A stretch of DNA of 64,000 bases, from assembly GCA_026315105.1 (NCBI GenBank), contig CM048744.1, positions 348,091,668 through 348,155,667 on the forward strand. Reading direction: 5' to 3'. Shown here in pieces: positions 10,283 through 23,400 of this stretch (positions are counted from its first letter, which is position 1; every line of letters begins with the position of its first letter). A program made the position numbers and the translations under genes. The DNA is from Locusta migratoria (taxonomy: Eukaryota; Arthropoda; Insecta; Orthoptera; Acrididae). The notes under the pieces were generated by a model. That model saw nothing but the letters and a program-made list of their open reading frames with translations. It did not search any database and was not told where the DNA came from.

Positions 10283-10757
10283 GTCTGCAGTGTCCTGAAT
10301 GGTGTATTTGTCCATAGAATTTTAGGCGTGTTCTTCTAAAGTCAGCAGCAATATTTGAAAATTGCTCCGTACTTTTCTCTTCAGTTTTTCGTCGTCCAAG
10401 GATTTTCCTAATGATCTTTCGTTCTTATTGTAGATTTTGAAGTAACATCTTGTTATGGAGTGACAAGGTTTCCGCTACGTATAAGACCTCGGGTTTAATG
10501 GCAGTGCCGTAATTCCTGATTTTTGCATGCATGGAAATGCACTTTTTGTTGTACAGCTGGTGCGTTCGACAGTAGGCTCTCTTTAGTGTCTAACCTCGAG
10601 TTTTTAAAGAATTTTTGTTTCTAGTCCAGTAGGTTCCAAAATTTTCCGTAGGTATTAAAAATGTGGAACTCTGTTATCCGTCCATATTTTGTGATGAGAT
10701 TCTCTATGTGTAAGACTAAACACTAAAAAATGTATATATATTTTTAAAAAAATCTCA
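10283..10757. other. no feature seen
   Basis: No recognisable signal. Confidence 0.4.
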
Positions 10758-10940
10758 GACGCGGTGGAGTGGCCGAGCGTCTAAGGTGCCTAGCTGCGGA
10801 GCGCGCTGTTATTCGCAGTCGAAGGTTCGATTCCTCCCTCGGGTATGGGTGTACGTCTTGTTCTTAGCAGAAGTAGTTTTTAAGTCTGGGGACTGTAACC
10901 GCAGCAGTTAGGTCACTTAGTTTTGCAAACATTTGGAAAT
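10758..10940 (+). mobile_element. SINE family B, diverged
   Basis: Head GACGCGGTGGAGTGGCCGAG, box B AAGGTTCGATTCCTCC and tail ACATTTGGAAATTTG. Many substitutions relative to other copies. No clean target duplication. Confidence 0.82.
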
Positions 10941-11298
10941 TTGCATTTTTTTTAATTCCTCATACAAACATCTGAAGCAATTATTTTCTTTTTACCGTCA
11001 TCTATTTTTCCCCCTCCCGGCTACTGCAAGTGATAAACTTCAAGTGACTGCTTGTTACCATTAAGCTTACAATTTCTATCCAAGTAATTAGTTGATCTAT
11101 GGGTCTCTGCTCCTATAACATTCGATGAATTGTACCATTAATTATTGACGTTCCCTGCCTGATTCAGATAGAATTGTTATCGGGATAGGAATAATTGAAA
11201 ACGGTAATTATGCGACAGACACTAGCGCCGTGAGGCTCTTTCACGAAACACTGCAAACAGCTGAATAAGGAATTCTGTGAAACCGAAAAATATTTTTG
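10941..11298. other. no feature seen
   Basis: AT-rich, nothing recognised. Confidence 0.4.
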
Positions 11299-11497
11299 GG
11301 CCCGCGGTGGCCGAGGGGACTGAGGCGCTCCAGTCACGGTCTGCACGGCCACTACGGTCGGGGGTTCGAATCCCCCCTCGGGCATGGATATTTGTGCCGT
11401 CCTTAGTATAAGGTAGTTGATAAGTAGTTTGTAAGTTTAGGGACTGATGACCCCGCAGTTAAGTCCCATAGACTATACAAACATTTGAACATTTGAA
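11299..11497 (+). mobile_element. SINE family A
   Basis: Nearly complete plus-strand copy with intact box B. The first few bases of the head differ (GGGCCCGCGG) and no target duplication is clear. Confidence 0.88.
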
Positions 11498-12551
11498 TAC
11501 CCGCGAAGATGGTCAACATATTGGCGCATTGTCAATATATCGAATGCTAGCTTAGACCCGCGGCTCCACTCGCATGTTGGTAGGTATGATGGGGAACTTG
11601 TTTTTCAGTAGTGTACTAGGAAATTGGTTTTCAAGAAAGAAATGAGATATTGTATCTTCCTTAACAGTAAACATATTAATCAACATTAAAATGAAAAAAT
11701 AACAGTATGTCAAATGCTTAACGATTTACAATAAATATTACATACCTGTGTTCCATTATATCAACACGTATGCTGAGAATACTGTCCAAAGTTATTTTCA
11801 TTTACGTAGATAACTTTCAACCCCCATGTCGTCCACGGGTTTGTCGTTATCAACGCTCAACCACGATAGTGCACAACGCAAGTCTGATAAGTACTACCAC
11901 ATACTACCAATATTCGTTTGCGATTTGTAGTTTTGGCTGCATAGTGAAATATAGGAACAATCACATATAAAACTTCAAATCTTTCAGCCGGTATTTCACT
12001 CTGCACCCAACACTACACATAGCAAACGCTCTTGAACGACTGAACTGAAATTTTGGCACAATATTGCAGTGGAAAACGCCGGTGGTTTGTATCTTTTATA
12101 TAATACGTATGCAAAACAAGTTGCGGATAGGTATAACTTCATGAATATGTAGTAGCTAACGTCACAGAATCAGTGACATTCGCCCCTTTTTACATTTCTT
12201 TCACGTTCATTCGTATCTCCTGACAGTTTACTGAGGCTTGGGAAGCGAGCACTACTGTTGCTCCGTGTGTCCGACGTAAACTCTCATAACAGTGACTGTC
12301 GCGGCAGTGCCTAAATATTAGACTGTGATAGTACATAAGTAGGGATTAATCACTCCGAGGATTGTATAAGTATTGCACTCATTGAGTTAAATCATACTTC
12401 GTAGAACAAAGCAACCGATAAAACCATTTTCAGAAGTGTGGTGCAGTTGGAAAATGAAAGAGTAAAGGCCTATAATGTTCAGAGAGTAATTATTGGTCCT
12501 TATTTCGCGTTATATTCTTCAAATCACTAAATATCTATCCCATCGCAACGA
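11498..12551. other. no feature seen
   Basis: About 1 kb of AT-rich sequence without a recognisable domain, tRNA box or terminal repeat. Confidence 0.45.
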
Positions 12552-12561
12552 AACAGAGCCT

Positions 12562-12763
12562 TCCGGCCGCGGTGACCGAGGGGACTGAGGCGCTTCAGTC
12601 ACGGTCTGCACGGCCACTACGGTCGGGGGTTCGAATTCCCCTCTCGGGCATGGATATTTGTGCCGTCCTTAGTTGTAGTTAGTTCATAAGTAGTTTGTAA
12701 GTTTAGGGACTGATGACCCCGTAGTTAAGTCCCATAAGCTCTACAAACATTTGAACATTTGAA
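12562..12763 (+). mobile_element. SINE family A
   Basis: Complete plus-strand copy. An imperfect 10-bp duplication, AACAGAGCCT at 12552-12561 and AACCGAGCCT at 12764-12773, flanks it. Confidence 0.9.
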
Positions 12764-12883
12764 AACCGAGCCTAATACCTTCCTCGGGTATAAATTAGTA
12801 ACTGTAGAAATTTGAGCCTCTGCGTCTTGTGGTTCGGACGTGATAAGCTTATACCGAACGGACATACACATTTATACACAGGG

Positions 12884-13079
12884 TGTATCAAAAAGGATGG
12901 CGTAAACTTGTACGGTTGAAAGTACACGATAATAGGAGTAATATCCCAGTAAACATGAGCCCGCAAATGAGCCGTTCGCGAGATAATTACGAATGTACGG
13001 ATCCGAGCCGCCTCTGACGTCATTGTAAACATCGTCCTAGTCAGTACACACTTACTTGAAATTTAAACTTTATTATTAA

Positions 13080-13080
<1 letters not shown>
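12884..13080 (+). mobile_element. mariner-type element, terminal fragment
   Basis: Begins CAGGGTGTATCAAAAAGGAT, a mariner-like terminus. It continues through GACGTCATTGTAAACATCG to an AT-rich part and is cut off where the PLE end begins. The same motifs occur in opposite orientation at 17000-17068 and, for the terminus itself, at 20188-20304. Confidence 0.7.
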
Positions 13081-15819
<2,739 letters not shown>

Positions 15820-15820
<1 letters not shown>

Positions 15821-16252
15821 GAACATGAAAGATACATACGGCTTGGACAGCACACAAAGTCAGCGGTTTCTGAGCATCACAATCAGTGCGGAAAACAGTT
15901 ATCTTTCAGCGAGGCCCGCGTGCTGGCGAAACAAGCATTCTCAACGAGGAGGAAGATTAGAGAGGCTATAGAAATAGCCAAGCGTCCCGCCAATATGAAC
16001 AGGGAGGATGGCTACAGGCTGCCGGCGTCTTGGCTGCCAGCAGTCGCAACGCTACGTGACGGCTCCGCGCGCGGAATGACTCGCGCAGACTGCCCCGGAG
16101 ACCTCAGTGGCAGCGAACACGCACCGGCCCGCCGCCGTCTGCGCCAGGCGACAAGTCAACAGCGGCACGGCACAACTGCCGTCCGTTCTCTCAGGTCCAT
16201 TCCGCCAATAGCAACTTGTAATACAAAAGCCAATCGGAAACGACCATTTTGA
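15820..16252 (+). pseudogene. PLE GIY-YIG endonuclease, C-terminal fragment
   Basis: The open frame reads RLGQHTKSAVSEH, then SEARVLAKQAF, RKIREAIEIAKRP and NREDGYRLPASWLPAV. These match, from memory, the C-terminal half of PLE GIY-YIG domains (KSAVAEH helix, then RKxREAxEI and NRxxGxxLP). The GIY and YIG residues lie upstream and are lost. The family endonuclease nicks target DNA to prime reverse transcription. The residues after about 16060 are low-complexity and may be read-through. Confidence 0.78.
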
Positions 16253-16400
16253 CCAATAAGGGGGAAGAATGTAACCCCCAATCACATGGAAAACTAGCCT
16301 CTAAAACACCAATCATCATTGCCGATTTCCACCAATGGCGTGAAATAATATAACCACCAATAAAGGCAAACCAACGTCCCCCTTCCTTTCCCTCATCCGC

Positions 16401-16415
16401 AGCTATATAAATCCC
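16401..16415 (+). promoter_or_regulatory. TATA-like box upstream of the PLE terminal repeat
   Basis: The sequence CAGCTATATAAATCCC lies about 45 bp before the hammerhead-like motif. Position and sequence would suit a Pol II promoter in the terminal repeat. No transcript evidence. Confidence 0.35.
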
Positions 16416-16449
16416 AATACATTGTATATTCAGCAGTCAGACACAGACC

Positions 16450-16482
16450 CTGATGAAGGCCGCCTGCAACAGTGGCCGAAAC
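16450..16482 (+). ncRNA. hammerhead-like motif in PLE terminal repeat
   Basis: Core CTGATGA, one extra A, stem GGCC with GGCC around a 12-base loop, then GAAAC. PLEs are known to encode hammerhead ribozymes. This copy has the extra base before stem II, and I could not identify a proper stem III with a UH cleavage site, so activity is doubtful. Related motifs are at 13170-13202, 29932-29964, 29984-30016, 46381-46409 and 60589-60619. Confidence 0.45.
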
Positions 16483-16554
16483 GTAGGTGGAATTTATAAA
16501 ATGACGACGCGGTTTCATACCCAGAAGAGTTTTATTGATAGTTTACTATTAAGA

Positions 16555-17068
16555 TTTACATCACATTTAGTTCGCATGTCACGCGTGGGTTACCTGGTAA
16601 AGGAGGTGTTAGAAGTGTCTTCCTTGCATCTGGATGCAATACTGTGCTCGTGTCTGCAATGAACTGCAAATTCTTTCGTAACCCCCTGGATCATTTCGGG
16701 AGTCTAGACAAGCGTGTACAATTCTCCGATCCAGTTCTTCAACCGTGTTAACGGGTGTGCTATAAACTTCGGTTTTGAGGTGACACCAGAAGAAAAAAAA
16801 ATCTTAAGGATTTAGATCCGGTGATCTTGGAGGCCAAGGTACAGATCCACCCCTACCTATCCATCTTTGGCAGTACGTGGGCATTACATGCCGTCTCACA
16901 GCAGCAGGAAGATGTGCCGGAGCTCCGTCATGCGCGTACCATATACACCGACGTTGCTGAAGGGGAACATCCTCAAACAATTGCGGAAGATATTCAAGTC
17001 TAAATTTCAAATTAATGTGTAGTAAATAGAACGACGTTTACAATGACGTCAGTGGCGGCTTGAAACTA
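16555..17068 (-). pseudogene. mariner-type transposase remnant
   Basis: On the minus strand, 17010-16804 reads YAHDGAPAHLPAAVRRHV and then WPPRSPDLNP, the block around the second and third catalytic acids of mariner transposases. Downstream in other frames come VEELDRRIVHAC and a QMQGRHF-like C-terminus, so frameshifts are present. Upstream, at 17068-17000, lies the GACGTCATTGTAAAC motif shared with 12884-13080. The 5' terminus probably resumes at 20304-20188 beyond later insertions. Confidence 0.82.
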
Positions 17069-17135
17069 GGGCATTTTTAAAAATATCGCGAATCCGATAT
17101 ATCGATGCTTAAAAGAATATTAAAATCGGACCGAG

Positions 17136-17137
<2 letters not shown>

Positions 17138-17188
<51 letters not shown>
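17138..17188. repeat. (TA)n microsatellite
   Basis: Uninterrupted alternating AT over about 50 bp inside the hAT-like remnant. Confidence 0.95.
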
Positions 17189-17192
<4 letters not shown>

Positions 17193-18319
17193 GGTAAAAT
17201 ATTTAAAAACTGTGTAAGGTCACCGTGGTCCCGACATAAGTCGGTTTTCTGTAAAATTTTTGTTAAACTGGCCACAGATGTATATTGTGAGTGGCACAGT
17301 TATCTTTGGAAGTTCGATTGTAGAGTAAGCGCTCTGGCTGCGGGAGAGGGCAGTCAGTAGCAAGTCTGTTGCAAGCGGTGTTGGGAGTCAGTTGCCGAGA
17401 GTTGCCTGTTGGGTGAGGTAGCGCGAACGCTGTTGGAGAAGGCAGTTGTTAAGTATGTTGCAGCACGCCTTTATTGTAATGCATGATGTTAATTTAATTT
17501 TCTGTAATATTTCTCTACTTCATACTTTTTTTTAAGAATACCTAATTTCTAATATTAAATTTGCGTTCTGCGTCCTAATTTAGTAGGTAGTTTCCCCTTC
17601 CTTTCATTTTTTTCCATTTATAATTATTGTTGGACTTAATTACTACCCAAATATCATTTTTGAAAATTTTTGATACTGAAATACTGCATGACGCGGGCTA
17701 CTTGCTGTTTCCTGTTTCCAGTTTTGTAATAAGAAGATACGAGGTAAGTCATTTTTTTATCTGTGTTGCAGTCAGATTGTTTTCCCCGTTTCATTAATCA
17801 AGTTCATCAGTTTCGTTGTACCTTTGCGAGTACTTCATACAGGGTCATAAATTCTAGTGTTTGAGTTTTCCCATTTCCCGGGCGTGGCCGTTGCGCATAT
17901 TAATGTTTTTTAAGGTTTACCTCGGTGCTTGTAGTCACCACATTGTTCGGTTTTTTAAAAAAGCCCAGTTTTGCAAGTACGTATGCACTATTGATCAATT
18001 CCCATTAAAATTAATCTATTCCATGTACCTTGCAAATTTCTATAAAACTTTATGTATTTTTTAATTTACCTGGATAACTTAAAACTGGCTACACATAGTA
18101 AATATTCAGTATTGAGAATGTTGATCCATTAGTATTCGCTAACTGTAAAGCTAAATACGGTGAAAACTTGCAATTATTACCTTATCAGTTAAACTTTCCT
18201 GTTCGTCGCCAGATTTGGTATTGATGGTATTTGGATTGAAGAACCTTTTTTGAGTTCTTCACAAGAGCCGTTGTACCAGTGTCACTGCTGGTAGCTTTTT
18301 TGCTAGATCTTTGTACCTG

Positions 18320-18455
18320 CACATAGCGTAGTGGTGGTTCCTTTTTAAATGTACCGTTAGGTTTGTTGTGTTTCACTTGTTTTCTAATTCTTTCCACATG
18401 AATTGCACGAAACAGTTGTCAAGTCCAGCTACTTTAACGTAACCGACGAATGCAC
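18320..18455 (-). pseudogene. BED-type zinc finger remnant of a hAT transposase
   Basis: On the minus strand one frame gives CNSCGK and a second gives ENK, a stop, then NTTNLTVHLKRNH. Together these are the CxxC and HxxxxH halves of a BED finger separated by one frameshift. BED fingers bind DNA in hAT transposases. The frame 18397-18185 continues downstream without recognisable features. Confidence 0.6.
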
Positions 18456-18892
18456 TGCAGATGACATGATTCCCCTTTTTTCCAACAATGTCACAATGAA
18501 GATAGCCGATGGGTACGTCGCTCAGTTTCGTGACCTATCGGATTTGTCCAGAACACCTCACGCTGACTGTTATCTTTTCACATTGCTGCCAACGGCAGCG
18601 ACGTTGCAGTTTCTGTTGGTAGAGCTGAGCGCCGATCACGTCGTTTGGGTCCCCTTTCTTTATCTCCACAATCAATGAGAAAGAATGGATAGGTGGATGG
18701 GATAATGTAGGAAGACTCCTTCACACGACGAAAGTCATATTCCACTACTGTTGCTAAAGAAAAATTTAAATATTTACCGAAAAATGCAAAAAAAAGTAGT
18801 ATAAAAATATTGGCACCCGATATTTGCATTTTGAATCGATATATCGATATTACGACGTAAAAACTACGCCGATATTTTTTGAAAAACATGAT

Positions 18893-20183
18893 ATAAGGTA
18901 AGGTAGGCGTATTTCGGATACCACTTACATTTTCACAAAATTTGCGAACAATGTTTCACAGAAAATGATAATTTGTTCATGAATTCATTAATCTATATCC
19001 TTCAAGGAGCCATGTTCAAAATTCGTGTATTCTTAAAATATTTTGAACTAATTTAGTGGAATTAAAGAACTGCTCCTTTGACAACTCTCAAAGGGTTCCT
19101 AATTTCGGATGGTAGTGGTCCGTAATTTCGGATAGTTGATAGTAATGAAAATAAATGGCTTATTAAAAGATAAAAAGAAATAACTTTATTTCAAAAGCAT
19201 TAACTGGCACATTACATTATTTGAAAAACATAAATCATATATACATATGTTTTCCACATATGTCTGTCTGTACTCGCACACAATTTGTGGGCCCATTGGA
19301 GACATTTAAGGCATCTAATTCACTTCTCACCACAGAGATCATTTCTGTAGGGCTCAGAACAGCAGAGGCATGCCTCATTTGCACTATCTTCATTGTCCGT
19401 ACTGACCAAGACTGATTCGGAGGAAGACTCATATGAGTCGGTATTTCTCTTTCTATAACTCCTATTTCTGGACGATTGAGATGCCAACTTTTATACAGTG
19501 TGTCTTTTCTTTAAAGTTCTTCCTTTGCAATTTGTAGAGGCGATGTTCAGCATCATTCTCTTTTCCTCAGACCTCGGTAACGAGTCTTATAGTTCCAGTT
19601 TGTAAGGAGAACTCGTAATTACAGCAGTTTTATCTCCCTTGCTTGAATTTGAATTTCTGGGCAGAGCATTGTAAATTAGTTCCTATTTGAAACATATGTC
19701 GTGTATAGTAATAATTTATTTTTAATTTATGATACACAATACTTTAAATACGTCTTAAAATAGTTCCTAATTTCGGATGTCCGAAAATAGGCACCACCAA
19801 GTAACCGAAATTTGGAGCTTTACAACACTGCATTCAACATGGCCGATTCGAATGTGTAGGTTATGCGATCGTAACTTCACATACACACATTAATATTAGA
19901 GTAAATATGTTGCTTAGACATACCAAATAAAATGTAATAAAGCCTTATCTTCCGTGTAAGAACTTGGCTCAGAAAACACAGGGGAAAAAACTCTGAACTG
20001 GATAAAACACATTCGAAACTTCTAACTACAATGGATCTCAAACAACAATTTAATAACTCCCAGTATGCTCTCCTATTACCAGAAGCTAACAAACGATTTC
20101 CAGTACATAGCAGAACGTACTATGTGAGAAATCCCCATATCCGAAATTGGTAACCTATCCGAAATATGGCTCCGTTACCTTAT
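18893..20183 (-). mobile_element. pogo-like DNA transposon, internally decayed
   Basis: Inverted ends: ATAAGGTAAGGTAGGCGTAT at the left, and ATAAGGTAACGGAGCCATAT in reverse sense at the right; both are followed by TTCGGATA. The motif TTTCGGAT recurs inside both ends (19105, 19127, 19770 and, inverted, near 20140). A transposase tail remnant lies at 19215-19440. The element seems to sit inside the hAT-like remnant. The exact target duplication is unclear because the flanks are AT-rich. Confidence 0.7.
19215..19440 (-). pseudogene. C-terminal zinc-binding tail of a pogo/Jerky-type transposase
   Basis: The minus-strand frame reads ESSSESVLVSTDNEDSANEA, then CLCCSEPYRND, and then RCLKCPQWAHKLC. 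An acidic serine-rich linker followed by a CxxC ... CxxC ... WAHxxC cluster is typical, from memory, of the end of insect DDE_1 (pogo/Tigger-like) transposases. One stop lies within the cluster. The catalytic domain is not recognisable. Confidence 0.55.
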
Positions 20184-20187
20184 TAGT

Positions 20188-20304
20188 CTCACTCGGAAAC
20201 GTGAGTGTCTTGCAAACGGCCCATGTCTACTGGGGTATTTTTGCTTCTACTATGGTGTACTTTAAACGGCGTAAGTTTGCTCCATCGTTTTTGATACCCC
20301 CTGT
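20188..20304 (-). mobile_element. mariner-type terminus, probably the 5' end of the copy at 16555-17068
   Basis: In minus sense it runs CAGGGGGTATCAAAAACGAT to GCCGTTTGCAAGACACTCAC, aligning with the first half of the 12884-13080 fragment. The second half of that fragment is found at 17068-17000. The simplest reading is one mariner split by the hAT-like and pogo-like elements. Confidence 0.65.
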
Positions 20305-20309
20305 ATACG

Positions 20310-20660
20310 TAGACAGTACTGAAGGCGTGAGGACGTCTCTACGGCGACGCTGTGCAGACTGAAGGGGAGGGCGGTAAGGGTGGGGCGGGGAGGGGAGGGA
20401 GCAGGTTTGCGGCCACGCCCGAGCCAGCGGGCTGTCCGCTTGGCGCCGCGCAGACGTAACCCGAAGCTGAGGCGACGCGACGCGACGGCCCGTGCCGACG
20501 CCCAAGCTCGCCCGCGTTGCTGCAACAGCCGACAGATACGGAGTACCAGCGCCAGCGGGGCGAAGGCGCGCACCCACAACCACTGACCACCTGCTGGGCT
20601 GGCGGGCTGCGCACTCAGCACCGACACACGCTCGCTAACTTTCTCTTCAGTTACTGTCAC
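20310..20660. other. GC-rich, CpG-rich stretch
   Basis: Strong contrast with the AT-rich surroundings. Overlapping frames on both strands (up to 132 codons) follow from few stop codons and have no domain. It could be a CpG island or first-exon region, but nothing confirms that. Confidence 0.4.
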
Positions 20661-20934
20661 ATACAGAGACAGGACAAAATTATATCTCCGATGTTTTCTT
20701 GGCGTTGCATTTTAGATGGGAGCGCAGCAGTCTAGTTACTTAAACTCGTCTTTGCACACGCAGATGGTAACAGTCTCACCGGCTTAGCCACAGGGGTCGT
20801 TTCTGTGGTTCAAACCCCTCCCAAAAAACTTACAAATAAAAAAAAAATGGTATAATTGTGTACAAGGATAAAGTCCACGTTAGAATTTGTCCAGGGTCAG
20901 AAGCCATTACACATGATGCATACATTTACGATTT

Positions 20935-21117
20935 GCCGGCCGCGACAGCCGAGGGGACTGCGGCACGTCTGTCACGGTGTGCACGGCCACTACGGTCGGG
21001 GGTTCGAATCCCCCCTCGGGTATCCTTAGTATTAGCAAATTCATAAATAGTTTGTAAGTTTAGAGACTGATGACCCCGTAGTTAAGTCCCATAAGCTATA
21101 CAAACATTTGAACATTT
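20935..21117 (+). mobile_element. SINE family A with internal deletion
   Basis: Plus-strand copy. The stretch GGATATTTGTGCCG after box B is missing, so the body is shorter than usual. Target duplication not clear. Confidence 0.88.
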
Positions 21118-21150
21118 TTGATTTCTCACCATGCAATTCCGATATATACA

Positions 21151-21990
21151 TGTTGTTGTTGTTGTTGTTGTTATGGTCTTCAGTCCGGAGACTGCTTTGA
21201 TGCAGCTCTCAGAGATACCCTATCCTGAGCAAGCCTCTTCAACTCCACATAAGAACGGCAACCTACATCTGTCTGAATCTGCTTACTGTATCCATCTCTT
21301 GATATTCCTCTGCGGTTTTTACCCCACACACTTCCCTCCAACGCTAAATTCACAATTCCTTGATGTCTAAGAATGTGTCCTACCAATCGAACCCTTCTTT
21401 TGGTCAAGGTATGCCAGAAATTCTTTTTCTCCCCAATTCTGTTAAGCACCTCCTCATTAGAAACGCGATCCACCCACTTAATCTTCAGCATTCTTCCGTA
21501 ACACCACATTTCAAAAGCCTCTATCCTCTTCCTGTCCGCACTGTTTATCGTCCACGTTTCACTCCCATACAAGTCAACAATACACCACATGCCTTCAGAA
21601 AGGACTTCCTCAGGCTTAGATCAATATTCGATGTTAACAAATTTCTCTTTTTCAAGAACGCTTTTGTACCCATTGCCATTCTGTATTTTATATCCTCTGT
21701 ACTAATCATCATTTGTTATTTTACTGCCGAAGTAACAAAACTCATCTACCTCCTTTATTATTTCGTTACTTATCTAATTCCTACAGCATCACCTGATTTT
21801 CGTACACTGCACTCCATTACCCTAGTTTTGCTCTTGTTAATGTTCATCTTATATGCACCTTTCAGCATACTGTCCATTCCGTTCAACTGCTCTTGCAGGT
21901 CCCTTGCTATCTCTGACAAAATTACTATGTCATCTGCAAAACGCAATGTTTTTCATTCTTCATCCTGAACTTTAATTCCTTCTCCAAATT
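21151..21990 (-). mobile_element. RTE-like LINE 3' half with (AAC)n tail
   Basis: In minus sense the element runs from the RT box FADDIVIL near 21930 through NINKSKTRVME to a C-terminal block and ends CTCCGGACTGAAGACCAT followed by AAC repeats (GTT on the plus strand at 21151-21172). A short tandem-repeat tail rather than poly(A) fits RTE-type LINEs. It is 5'-truncated. Related copies lie at 44751-45190 and 49310-50227. Confidence 0.82.
21180..21590 (-). pseudogene. RTE-like LINE C-terminal region
   Basis: A 137-codon frame with LYGSETWTINSADRKRIEAF, then MWCYGRMLKIKWVDRVSNEE, LNRIGEK and LVGHILRHQGIVNLALEGSV. This is the conserved C-terminal segment downstream of the RT in a LINE family common in insects. 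The frame begins inside the ancestral protein, and the RT part at 21600-21990 is in other frames. Confidence 0.8.
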
Positions 21991-22790
21991 TCTCCTTTCT
22001 TTCCTTTATGTACATATGTTATACTTATTTACTTTTTAGCTCTGAAGACAGACATTTAAGGCCACCGGTATGATTCGGACGAACAAATTCACACCTGGTA
22101 AAAAGAATAATAGTCCTGTAACTGCAAAGGAACTGACCGTATTGTACCGCACTACGTTATGGTGTTCATATTGAAATGATTTGCAGTTTATTTATAATGA
22201 GACCTTACGGTCTGGGAAATTGAGTCTGGCACGAGACTTCGCATGTTAGTAGTATACATCAATCATAGACGATTTAAAACGCATAACTCAGAAAATTCCG
22301 CGAAATAAGGCTCTACACTTCAAATGCAACATGTATATACACGTTCTACACCAGTCATGAGCGGTAAACGGCAGTATGTCCAAGTAGCTCGGGCAGTAGC
22401 GTGGTGATCTGCCGTTTCGATGATCAGGGAAACATTTTGTTTTCATTATTTCGTTTATAAATTATAACAATTATCAAATAAAATTAATGATATAAAATAA
22501 TATTCCTAATAAAGAACTTCCTTTTATTTTTGAAATGACTGTTGTAGCTAGTTAAAATTTCAATTACAATTTTCTGTTTAAAAAGTCGAATAATTCCAAA
22601 TGTATTTTACAATTAATGCAGATAAATTGAAGCGGTAAATAATATTTTCAATACAATGTTAATAAAAAAATCGGCTACATTGTAAGCTATGGAAAGATTA
22701 TGAATATTTCTTGTAATTTCGAGAAAACGATGTTGTTATGAAAAAAGGGCGCATTGCTCTTTGCCCTATTGTATGTACTCATACAAAAAC
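21991..22790. other. no feature seen
   Basis: AT-rich, no recognisable content. Confidence 0.45.
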
Positions 22791-22839
22791 AGGGAGACGG
22801 TCAAGGAAAGGCAAGTCACGCACGGAAACTAATCATTCG

Positions 22840-22945
22840 GGGGGGGGGGGGGGCACTTGCTACAAAACCAGGTTCGAATCCCGGCTGGGTACACATTTTC
22901 AGCTTTGCCCAACCGCAGTTGAAGTCATATATTCTGTGAACTGAT
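22840..22945 (+). repeat. tRNA-like repeat fragment
   Basis: A G-run is followed by GGTTCGAATCCCGG, a box B sequence, at 22872-22885. The head is not foldable as a tRNA. Probably a decayed SINE. Confidence 0.4.
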
Positions 22946-23292
22946 GATTTTGCTACGATCTCTTTAATTTCGGAGAATACGTAGATTCTTAAGAAGTTTA
23001 GTAATTTTCTTTCTGTATCATGGTGACACTCTGGTATATAGTCCTTTGGAATGAATTGTATGCAATATTAATGAAGTTCTATGAAGAGTACACGTTTAAA
23101 AAGGGGTCCACTACTCAGAAACACACATTTTCAATCATTTACCAGCAACCATAAAAAATGAGCTGCAGTTTAAGAGGAACCTAAAAGACTTTCTAGAAGC
23201 CAACTTCTTCTACTTCACTGACGAATTTTTAAATAGAACCTATGATGTATGTATCAGTATTCATACAATTAACTCTTTGTATTATTATCAGC

Positions 23293-23400
23293 TTAGGGGC
23301 GCCGACTCCGTGGGTGCTCCGGGGCTTGTGCACCCCCAAGAATTTTTGGGGGTACTGAGCGCCCACATAAAATTGAGGTGAAAAATAAAATTGTATAAAT
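23293..23400 (+). mobile_element. possible hAT-type terminus
   Basis: TAGGGGCGCCGACTCCGTGG with GTGCACCCCCAAGAATTTTT resembles hAT termini that I recall from arthropods. No matching opposite end was found in the window. The following AT-rich 0.8 kb has only broken frames. Confidence 0.4.

Larger units (their letters stand above)
17069..18892 (-). mobile_element. hAT-like remnant with BED zinc finger
   Basis: Both edges carry ATATCG/TATCGATAT-rich sequence: left TAGGGCATTTTTAAAAATAT, right ATATCGATATATCGATTC in reverse sense. That resembles the subterminal regions of hAT elements. A BED-finger remnant lies at 18320-18455. A (TA)n tract sits at 17138-17188. The ends are too decayed for a certain target duplication. 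Confidence 0.5.

Noticed and set aside
20227..20660. Overlapping 91- to 132-codon frames on both strands
   Set aside because: Open only because of high GC content; no domain or codon signal.
21360..21968. 202-codon plus frame with hydrophobic segments
   Set aside because: It is the antisense shadow of an RTE-like LINE whose sense frame carries ADDIVIL and the C-terminal block.
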